Positions 56,901 to 64,000 of a stretch of DNA of 64,000 nt are shown piece after piece (the stretch's first letter is position 1; each line of letters opens with the position of its first letter). The position numbers and the translations under genes are program-made. Below the pieces are notes generated by a model, which was not told where the DNA came from, did no database searches, and saw only the letters and a list, made by a program, of their open reading frames with translations. Source of the stretch: Eremophila alpestris peregrina (taxonomy: Eukaryota; Chordata; Aves; Passeriformes; Alaudidae); contig WMCF01000111.1 of assembly GCA_009792885.1 (NCBI GenBank), forward strand, positions 34,612-98,611, given 5' to 3'.

Positions 56901-58469
56901 ATGGCAGAGCCTTCGCTGCCCCTCTCCTTCCTCTGCCTCCTGGCCTTGTCCTCCGCCTGCTACATCCAGAACTGCCCCCGCGGCGGGAAGCGGGCGCTGG
57001 GCGACGCGGCTCTGCGACAGGTACGGCCCGGGAGCTTGGGGACACGGGACGGGGCTCCAGGAGGGACAGAGGGGGCTCTGTGGGGTGCAGGGGCTGCCCG
57101 TGGGTACCGCTGGCTGTGCCACGCTCCCCGGAGCTGTGGGGACGTTTTGGGATGGCGGGGGGGGGGACACGCCGTGGGGCAGTGACAGAGCGGTGACAGC
57201 TCCAAAGCGCTGCTGGCACCTCGAGGCTTGGGCACAGCAGAGAGTCCTGCTGGGCTGAGGGGGAGCAGGACAGGAGAGCGCATGGACAGGGGACAGGGAA
57301 GTGATTTGGGGACACCCCAAAGCGGGAGCACAAGGTCACCGCTGCTGGTCACCAGCGTTGGTGGCACCTCCAGGAGGCGGGGAGCTCCATTCTATGCACA
57401 GGGATGCGTTTGCCCGGGGGTTCCTAAGACAAGAAGGGTTTGGGGTGTTTTTTTTGGGGTGCTGAGGCATCTCCTCCCCGCAGTGCATGCCCTGCGGCCC
57501 CGGCAACAGAGGGAACTGCCTGGGGCCCGGCATCTGCTGCGGCGCGGAGCTGGGCTGTTACCTGGGCACGGCGGAGACGCGGCGCTGCGCCGAGGAGGAT
57601 TTCCTGCCCTCGCCCTGCCAGGCGGGCGGGCTGCCCTGCGGAGCCGGCGGCCGCTGCGCCGCGCCCGGCATCTGCTGCACCGCCGGTAACCGGGGGGGAG
57701 AGTGCGGGGATGGGCAACGGGCAGGGATCTGGAGGTGTCGTCTGCGGGTGTGGGTTGGTTTTAGGGTGGGGGAAGCTGAGGCATGGAGGGGATGGTGTTG
57801 GTGACATCCATGAGGTATCAATGGTGTTGGGGCCGTTCAGAGATAGTTTGGGGGTGGTTGGGTTCAGGCTGGCTGTGAGGGGGGAATTGTTCCTTTGGAG
57901 GCCCTGGCACAGGGTGCCCAGAGAAGCTGTGGCTGCCCCTGGATCTCTGGAAGTGTCCGAGGCCAGGTTGGACAGGGCTTGGAGCACCCTGGGATAGTGG
58001 GAGGTGTTCCGAGTGGAACTGGGTGGTCTCTAAGGTCCCTTCCGACCCAAACCGTCCTGATTCTAAAGGACTGGGCTCAGAGCTCCTTCCTGACCCACCA
58101 GGAGCTTTTTCCTGGCCAGCACAACCTCCCTGATGTGCCAACAAACCCAGCCCCGCTCCCTGGTTAGCGGGAGAGACAAAATCCGAGCAGGAGCTGTGCG
58201 GGCCCCCCCTGGCTGCCACCGACCCCTTCCCCAGCCGAAAACAACCCCCAAAAAACCCCATTCCATGGCTTCCCGCGGCAGAGACGTGCGCCATGGACAC
58301 CGGCTGCCTGGACGAGGGCAGCGAGGGCGCTCAGGAGGCGGCGGAGGAGGAGAAGAACCTGACGGTGCTGGATGGCTCGGCCGGAGATCTGCTCCTCAAG
58401 CTCATGCACTTCGCAAACCGGCAGCAGCAGCAGCAGCAGCAGCAGCAGGGCAAGCACCCCCTGCTCTGA
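56901..58469 (+). CDS. AVP: Vasotocin-neurophysin precursor (AVP orthologue), three exons
   Basis: Exons are 56901-57020, 57484-57685 and 58282-58469 (stop TGA). Junction phases are 0 and 1, the canonical split of this family. The 169-aa product has a signal peptide (1-19, MAEPSLPLSFLCLLALSSA), the nonapeptide CYIQNCPRG (20-28, Cys20-Cys25 ring; Arg at position 8 means vasotocin), the amidation/cleavage signal Gly29-Lys-Arg, and neurophysin from Ala32 with all 14 cysteines. The C-terminal copeptin-like tail has an N-glycosylation sequon (NLT), a Leu-rich core (DLLLKLMH), then nine glutamines encoded by pure CAG, then GKHPLL. No dibasic or RRAR-like site separates neurophysin from the tail. 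Known role: antidiuretic and social-behaviour hormone of non-mammals, made in hypothalamic magnocellular neurons. Intron 2 contains a CR1. Confidence 0.97.
57892..58064 (+). mobile_element. CR1 LINE 3' end inside vasotocin intron 2
   Basis: 'ggccctggcacagggtgccc', 'tggagcaccctgggatagtg' and 'ccttccgacccaaaccgtcc'. It is sense-oriented and lies about 220 bp before exon 3. Confidence 0.9.
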
Positions 58470-58537
58470 GCCAGGGCTTGGGGAGCTCCCCCTGCCCTGC
58501 CCGACCCCCCCAGCCCGGCTCTGTAAATACGAGACCC

Positions 58538-58543
58538 AATAAA
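58538..58543 (+). terminator. Vasotocin poly(A) signal
   Basis: AATAAA 69 bp after the stop codon, followed by a GT-rich stretch (GTGCACTGTGGTGGCCTCGT). Confidence 0.85.
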
Positions 58544-58559
58544 AGCCCTCGTGCACTGT

Positions 58560-59087
58560 GGTGGCCTCGTCCTGGGCGCTGAGGATGGCTCCTGGGGGCT
58601 CCAGGGGATCCGGATGGGGCTCGGGATGGGGGTGTTGGAGCATCTTCTGTCCCCAAATCCCCGCGGAGTGCGGGCGGTTTGGCTGGGCCGGCTGCGGGAT
58701 TTGGCCCCGTCCTTGTAGCTCCCAGGGGAAGGAGCTCAGGCAGAGCTGGAATTTGGGATGTGGCCATCGAGTCCCACCCGGGAGCCCCAGGGGACTGGGG
58801 ACAGCTGGGATGTGCCACCGTCGCCAAGCCCCTCTTTGGGGCAGATTCGCTGCCTCCAGGAATCAGCGCAGCAGCTACTAAAAATGATAAAAAGTAAGGA
58901 AAAACACCCCAAATCCCTCAAGAGCTGAGAGATTTGGGCTCCCAGCTCCAAAGACACCCTCCAGGGATGGTCTCATCTTTCCCCATTCCCTCTAGACACC
59001 GATAGGGAGGATCAGTCCCCGTTATCCCACAGTCAACCCCCCAAAATTTGGGGTACGGTTATCCCAGCCCTCTCCCGGCTCTCTTAC
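58560..59087. other. Intergenic between vasotocin and mesotocin, first part
   Basis: GC-rich unique sequence without coding signals. Confidence 0.4.
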
Positions 59088-59161
59088 CCTGCGGGCTCCT
59101 CGCTCCGAGGTCTCTCCGGGCTGGCACTGGCCGCGGCACAGGGGACAGCTCCTCCTTTATA
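59088..59161 (-). promoter_or_regulatory. Possible minus-strand TATA promoter and first exon
   Basis: On the minus strand TATAAA (59161-59156) is followed about 70 nt later by a consensus donor GCAGG|GTAAGAG (exon end 59088), giving a leader of about 43 nt without ATG. Transcription from here would run antisense through vasotocin. Both signals are seen; that they function is inference. Confidence 0.3.
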
Positions 59162-59887
59162 CTGTCCCTGAGGGAGGTGGCACCTCCGGGGAGGTGGAGC
59201 TCCCTGCCACCGCCGGGATCCATCCTGCCCACGGCAGCTCCCCGCAGGGAATTGATCCAGGATTCATCCAGGATTGATCCAGGACCCCACAGCCAGCAGC
59301 TCATCCCAGCCCTGGGGAGAGAGGCGACCCCAAATCCCCCCGAAATCATTTGGGAAAGGGGTGACACCAGCATGGATGGGGGACTCCCAGCTAGGATGAG
59401 AGAACTGGGCTTTCAGCCCACTCAGTTTTTCCAAGATGCAGGATATGAACCCCCAACATTCCTGCAGCACCGGGAATGTGTGGCTGAGCTGGGAATGCTC
59501 CATCTGATCAACACCTTAAAACCAGGCAAAAATCGACTCCCCAAAAAGCACCAGGGGCTGATAATTGTGGTTTTACCCCACTTGTCTACCTGAGACACAC
59601 CCTGCAGGAGTCTGGGGACCCCTGGAGCAGCCGGAGGGGCTTTGGGATGACAATTCCCTCCCTCCAGCCTGTGCTGCAGCCGGAGCTGAGCTGCTGGGAC
59701 AGCACACAGCAGGTGCTGAGCCCCATTTCCAGCAATTACCATGGATCCCGGTGCCTGCCTTGTCCCCAGGGACTGGGCCTGACCCCGCGTGGGTGACAGG
59801 GACCCGGCTGTGCTCACGCTAAGTGGCGGATTTTGAAACAAGCCAGAGGGACAGGGAGAGGTCAGGGCTTGTCCGGCTCTGGGCTGC
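59162..59887. other. Intergenic, nothing seen
   Basis: Unique sequence between vasotocin and mesotocin. No exons recognised. Confidence 0.4.
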
Positions 59888-60005
59888 CTAATTCCCAATT
59901 AAGCTGGTGCAGGGTAATGATCTCAGTGGACGTCAAGTTTTGTCCTCAGCAGGGAAATTTATTCAAGCTGGGAAGCTCCTAATTGGGCTAAGGAAGGGAA
60001 GGGGC
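59888..60005. promoter_or_regulatory. Candidate element between vasotocin and mesotocin
   Basis: It contains clustered homeodomain cores (CCCAATTAAGC, GGGTAATGATCT, CTAATTGGGC) and TGGACGTCAA, a CRE-like site, in an otherwise GC-rich spacer. The position corresponds to the intergenic region known to carry enhancers in mammals. Confidence 0.3.
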
Positions 60006-60542
60006 TGGGGGCAGCAGGACCCTGGGTGGTTGCATCACCGTCGGCGCTGCTTTTCGGGGAGGAGGGGGAGCTTTGTCTGCTGCTGTGGCTTAGGACACCA
60101 CATCCAGTCCCTGTGTGCAGCTCCCAGGAGAAGCAGTGGGGAAACTGGGGATTTGGGGCCTTTGCCCGGGAGATTTGGTGTTCTCAGGTGGTTTTGGAGA
60201 TGTTGGGTGAATCGGGATGGGCTGGGTGTCACTGTTGTCCCTCAAGCAGGATGAGCCCAGTGCTGAGCATCCTCCAAAGGCCAGGCACGGATGGGGGGAC
60301 AGGGCCAACAAGGACATTCCCCACCCCAGATCCCATGGGTGAGATCCCAGAGGATATGGGATTGCTTCCTCACACCCAAAGGGATTTGAAGCCAAGGGAA
60401 GCACACGCCCCTCTCACACACCCCACCTGCAGCTGCCTTCCTTCATCCCTTCCCTCTCCATGCCAGAGAAGGGGGAGGGATGTGGGACACAGCAGAGCTC
60501 AGCAGCCCCAAGTGGCTGCTGGAGAGGAGCCCCAAGCCCCTG
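60006..60542. other. Intergenic, nothing seen
   Basis: Unique sequence without recognised features. Confidence 0.4.
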
Positions 60543-60663
60543 ACTCCATCCATAACCACACATTCATCCAGCTCCATCCACAACCTCCACACATTTATCC
60601 AGTCCAGCTCCATCCATAACCTCCACACGTCCATCCAGCTCCATCCACAACCTCCACACGTTC
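60543..60663. repeat. Minisatellite in the mesotocin upstream region
   Basis: Three to four copies of a 33-38 bp unit with core CCAGCTCCATCCACAACCTC + CACAC, ending about 180 bp before the TATA box. Confidence 0.85.
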
Positions 60664-60718
60664 CCACTGCCGCTGGACTCATCAAGGAGGAGAACAGGAG
60701 AAAACCACCACCTTGTCC

Positions 60719-60848
60719 TTGACCTCACGTCCTCGACCTCTGGTTATTAACCAAGCCCTTGGCTGTGGGAAGCAATGCCTTGTGGTTTTTAAGGAGCACG
60801 GGTGACGCCGGTGCCAGAATCCCTAAGCAGGAGGCAGCACTATAAATA
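60719..60848 (+). promoter_or_regulatory. Mesotocin promoter: nuclear-receptor half-sites and TATA box
   Basis: TATAAATA at 60841-60848 gives a start near 60871. About 150 bp upstream of that, TTGACCTCACGTCCTCGACC contains a TGACCT half-site (60720-60725) and a degenerate CGACCT repeat. This is the same relative place as the conserved nuclear-receptor element of mammalian OXT promoters. Confidence 0.6.
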
Positions 60849-60900
60849 CGGGGCCAGTGGTTGGGATGAGCAGCCAAAAATCGCCCCCTGTCCTGCCACT

Positions 60901-61995
60901 ATGTCCTGCAAGGCTCTGGCCCTCTGCCTCCTGGGGCTCCTGGCTCTGTCCTCTGCTTGCTACATCCAGAACTGCCCCATCGGCGGCAAACGCGCCGTGC
61001 TGGACATGGACATCAGGAAGGTAGGTCCCGGAGGGCTCAGAGCACTCCAAACCCCTCCTTTCCCTTCTCCCAACCTCCTTCCCCCGCTGTTCCCCGAGCA
61101 GTGCCTGCCCTGCGGTCCCCGGAACAAGGGCCACTGCTTCGGGCCCAACATCTGCTGCGGGGAGGAGCTGGGCTGCTACATGGGCACCTCGGAAACGCTG
61201 CGCTGCCAGGAGGAAAACTTCCTGCCCACCCCCTGCGAGTCGGGACGCAAACCCTGCGGCTCCGGAGGGAGCTGTGCCGCTCTCGGCATCTGCTGCAGCA
61301 CCGGTGAGGGCGCCAAGGGATCCCGGGATGGAGTTCAGGGATTTACAGAACAGTGGGAGAGGGGAGGGTGCCTCAGGGATTGTCTTTGTCCCGTCTGTGT
61401 GTCCATCCATCACCCTGACAGCCAGATCACGCTCCATGAGCGATCCAGACCCCAGGGAAGGGATGAGACCGGGAGGGTTTGGGGCAGGAGGGAAGCAGAC
61501 AGCAAATTATGGGGGCTGAGCAAGTGCAGGAGCCACGTCCCCTCCTGCTCTCATTGGGTTTTCTCAAAAATCCCACCCTCCTCCCTAAATTCAACTACCA
61601 AAGATCCTGCTGTAAGTCCTGGGAAGCATCAGAGAATGGAGTGAGCATGAGTCCGGGGGGTCCCTGGGGGCTGCTTTTGGGGGTCTCTGGGTATTCCAGG
61701 GATTTCTGAGGGTTGTTTTTGGGGGTCCCTGGAGGCTGGTTTGGGGAGTCCCTATGGGCTGTTTCAGGGATCTCTGGGGGTTGTTTTGGGGGATCTCTGG
61801 GGGCTGGTTTGGGGAGTCCCTGGGGGCTGGTTCAGGGATCTCTGGGGGCTGGTTTGGGGGATCTCTGGGGCCCGTTTTGGGGGGTCCCTGGGGTCAGGTG
61901 GGTGCTGCCTGGTTTCACACCACGCTCCCCCCTCTGTCCCCTCAGAGGGCTGCAGCACTGACTCATCCTGTGACCAGGAGATGCTGTTTGTGTAG
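60901..61995 (+). CDS. OXT: Mesotocin-neurophysin precursor (OXT orthologue), three exons
   Basis: Exons are 60901-61020, 61102-61303 and 61946-61995 (stop TAG), with the same phases (0 and 1) and the same 120/202-bp first exons as vasotocin, so the two are tandem duplicates. The 123-aa product has a signal peptide (MSCKALALCLLGLLALSSA), the nonapeptide CYIQNCPIG (20-28; Ile at position 8 means mesotocin), Gly-Lys-Arg, and neurophysin with all 14 cysteines. It ends at ...CDQEMLFV with no copeptin, as in the oxytocin family. Intron 1 is only 81 bp. Intron 2 carries a G-rich minisatellite. It lies in the same orientation as vasotocin, 2.4 kb downstream, and faces MRPS26 tail-to-tail. Confidence 0.97.
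61655..61900 (+). repeat. G-rich minisatellite in mesotocin intron 2
   Basis: About eight copies of a roughly 30-bp unit (GGGGGTCCCTGGGGGCTGGT + TTGGGGATCTCT variants), ending about 45 bp before the exon-3 acceptor. The sense strand contains many G-runs of four or more. Confidence 0.85.
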
Positions 61996-62090
61996 CCCAC
62001 CCCAGAGAGAATCTGCAGGATCCTGCACCCATCACAGTCCCAGCACCACCTCGGGCTGTGACTCAGACTGAAGTGCTGAGCTTAATTAAA

Positions 62091-62096
62091 AATAAA
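62091..62096 (+). terminator. Mesotocin poly(A) signal
   Basis: AATAAA about 95 bp after the stop codon (context TTAATTAAAAATAAAACTTG). Confidence 0.85.
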
Positions 62097-62109
62097 ACTT
62101 GGACAGAAA

Positions 62110-62923
62110 AACAACCCAGAAAGAAATCTTTGGGTTTTGTGTGTTCGCCTGGCTGAGGTGCAGGCTTGGGAGAAGGAGACACAAAAGTGAGGATTTCAGG
62201 TCAGTTAACTGAGGGAGGGAGGGAAGGAGAGGGATGTGTAGACCAGGGCTGAACCACAGCAAACTCCAGGCTCAACCCTGGGCAGCCCAAAAGCAGAAGT
62301 TTTAGGACTAAGCTGACCCCAACAACCCAGAACACCCGAAGTAATTACAATTTTATCTACACCTCCAGCTCCAGGTGATGAATAAATTAAGGCTGCAGGG
62401 AGGGATAAGGAGACACCACAAATCCTGGATCATTGAGACACATTCTTATTCAGCCACACCAAAGGATGTGCAAAGGAGGGTTTACAGAGTGAAATTAGGA
62501 TTACAATTAATTCCTCCCCCCAACAACAGAAAAAGGGGAAGGTCAGTGTTTCCTACAAATTCATTCAACCCTCGTTTGCCTTTGGAAGCATCCAGAGGAG
62601 CTGACAGTGAGGAGCTCAGAGCCAGGCTCTGCCTCAGGAGTGCTCCTGCTCCTCCCCACATGCTGTGTGTGAAGGCAGGAGAGATCCAAACCCGTGGGAG
62701 GTGGGATCACAGGCACAGCAGCAGGGCTGAGCCAGGCTGCTGGAGCCTCCGAGTTTCCCCTCACCCCCTTTCCCGCAGGCGTTAATCCTCAGGAAGCAGC
62801 ACAGCCAGAGCTGTGCCCTTTCCCCACCACTTGTGTGGTCAATTTATACATTCAGAGGAAGGATCTGTGTGGTCTGGGGGCCCTCTGGACATAGCCCAGG
62901 CCGGGAGCCCCACGCCAGGGCTG
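62110..62923. other. Spacer between the 3' ends of mesotocin and MRPS26
   Basis: It includes the MRPS26 3' UTR on the minus strand. No canonical AATAAA is visible on that strand near the stop; ATGTATAAA (about 62850) is a possible variant signal. Confidence 0.4.
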
Positions 62924-63887
62924 CTATGAGAGCACCGTGCGCTTGACGATCCGCCCATCCTTGTCGATGGCGAAGTTGTAATTCTGGGGGTTGTCCAGGC
63001 ACTCCTCGATCTTTGCCTCCAGGTTCTCGGGGGTGATGAAGTTTTTGGCTTCCTCCTGAAGCACAGGACAAGGATTATCCCCCCCTCAGGATTATCCCAC
63101 CCTGTTTCCCAGAGCTCTGGCTCAAGCTCTCTCCCATCCACGCGCTGTCAACACCCCTGCAAGGTGTCGACGCTTGCGCTGCCAGCTGCCGAGGGAAAAA
63201 TCTGTGGAAAACAAGCCCACGCCTTCCACATGGCTCCCACATGGCTCCCTGGCAGGGAATTCTGGCAGCCTGGCTCCCAGCAGGCACCAGCTGCTCTTAC
63301 CTGCAGCTGCAGAACCTCCTTCTCCTTCTCCTCCAGGAAAGCCTCCATTTTCCTGGCCTGTTTCTCCGCAATCTCCAACTTCCTCCTCCTCTGCTCCTCC
63401 TCTTCTTTCCTGGCTCTCTCCTCTCTGCCAGACAGAAAGGAAAATCTGATGGATGAGGTGACACATCCAGCCCCAGGAGAGCAGGAGGCTGCCCAGAGCA
63501 CCTTGACTTGGCCCTCAGCAGCAAAAGGCACAGGAAGCACGAGAGCTGCACAGGCAGATTTATTTAAAAAGGTCAGGATTTCCCAGAATCAATTAGGATG
63601 GAAAAGGCTGTGTCCTCTTGTCCCTTTCTGCCTGGCTGCTGTCCAGCCACTCTGTCCCTAGCCTGTAGGACTGACTGAGTTCAGTTCTGCCCGAGCAGGA
63701 GCCAAAGCCAGGCAGGGCAGTGCCTCCCCGGGCCCGCAGGGGCCGTGCTGACCTGCGTGCCTGCTGCCGGGCGTTCTCCTCGGCGTTCCAGGCCATCAGC
63801 CGCCGGTGCTCCTCCTGCTCCTCCAGGGAGGCCTCGGCAGCCAGGAGCTCCTCCCTCTTCCTCTGCACCTCGGCCCTGAACTCCGCC
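62924..63887 (-). CDS. MRPS26: MRPS26 (mitochondrial ribosomal protein mS26), 5'-partial
   Basis: Minus-strand exons are 63887-63753, 63424-63301 and 63055-62924 (stop TAG); the N-terminal exon lies beyond the right edge. Junction phases are 2 then 0, with GT-AG borders (donors GTCAGC and GTAAGA). The visible 130 codons read AEFRAEVQRKREELL ... EEHRRLMAWNAEENARQQAR ... a highly charged Lys/Glu/Arg helix ... KEKEVLQLQ|EEAKNFITPENLEAKIEE ... KDGRIVKRTVLS. The LMAWN, EREVLQLQ-EE.KNFI and NYN-A motifs identify the family. It is part of the small mitoribosomal subunit. In mammals it also neighbours the oxytocin gene. Confidence 0.93.
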
Positions 63888-64000
63888 CTGTCAGCAGCAG
63901 GGGAGGGCGCTGAGCTCCTGCCCGGGGCTGGGAGCAGAGCGAGTTCTGCCCGAACTGCCCCACAGCAGAGCCAGCCCCCACAATCCTGTCCCACAGTGCT

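Noticed and set aside
63888..64000. Extending MRPS26 through the open frame to the right edge
   Set aside because: An acceptor (CTGACAG) at 63888-63894 on the minus strand marks the exon start. Upstream translation does not resemble the family.
1..64000. tRNA, rRNA, CRISPR, or intact retroelement genes
   Set aside because: No cloverleaf, rRNA segments, CRISPR-type spaced repeats or reverse-transcriptase frames were recognised. The tandem arrays are minisatellites without unique spacers.

Overview
This is a stretch of bird nuclear genome. Three things point that way: many truncated CR1 LINE fragments on both strands, intron-containing genes with GT-AG borders and AATAAA signals, and a tandem pair of neurohypophysial hormone genes encoding vasotocin (CYIQNCPRG) and mesotocin (CYIQNCPIG). 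The gene order LZTS3 - FASTKD5 - UBOX5 - vasotocin (AVP orthologue) - mesotocin (OXT orthologue) - MRPS26 matches the human 20p13 block. The exception is the oxytocin-family gene, which lies head-to-tail with vasotocin here and is inverted in mammals. I cannot assign a species.

Layout. 1-13 kb holds no recognisable gene. It contains a 98%-identical repeat pair, a second collinear repeat pair, CR1 pieces, two minisatellites (about 32 bp and about 42 bp units) and candidate regulatory islands. A CpG-rich block at 13.1-14 kb may be the distal LZTS3 promoter. 14-22 kb has more CR1, another minisatellite and two strong candidate conserved elements. LZTS3 coding exons lie at 22.2-26.8 kb, followed by up to 7.5 kb of probable 3' UTR. 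A CpG-island promoter at 35.2-35.4 kb, rich in E-box and ETS sites, appears to serve both FASTKD5 (one coding exon, 39.5-41.9 kb) and UBOX5 (coding exons 44.2-51.2 kb), so FASTKD5 is nested in UBOX5's first intron. An assembly gap (35800-36124) interrupts a CR1. Vasotocin is at 56.9-58.5 kb, mesotocin at 60.9-62.0 kb, and MRPS26 runs on the minus strand from 62.9 kb off the right edge.

Functionally the window combines a postsynaptic scaffold (LZTS3), a mitochondrial RNA-processing factor (FASTKD5), an E3 ligase (UBOX5), two hypothalamic peptide hormones and a mitoribosomal protein (MRPS26). The most notable extra signals are: a UBOX5 intronic minisatellite built from copies of its own splice acceptor, whose exon-proximal 195 nt contain no AG; variable-repeat arrays in front of both hormone genes; a 9-glutamine tract in provasotocin; candidate enhancers flanking the hormone genes; and a possible minus-strand transcription unit that starts from a TATA box between vasotocin and mesotocin.
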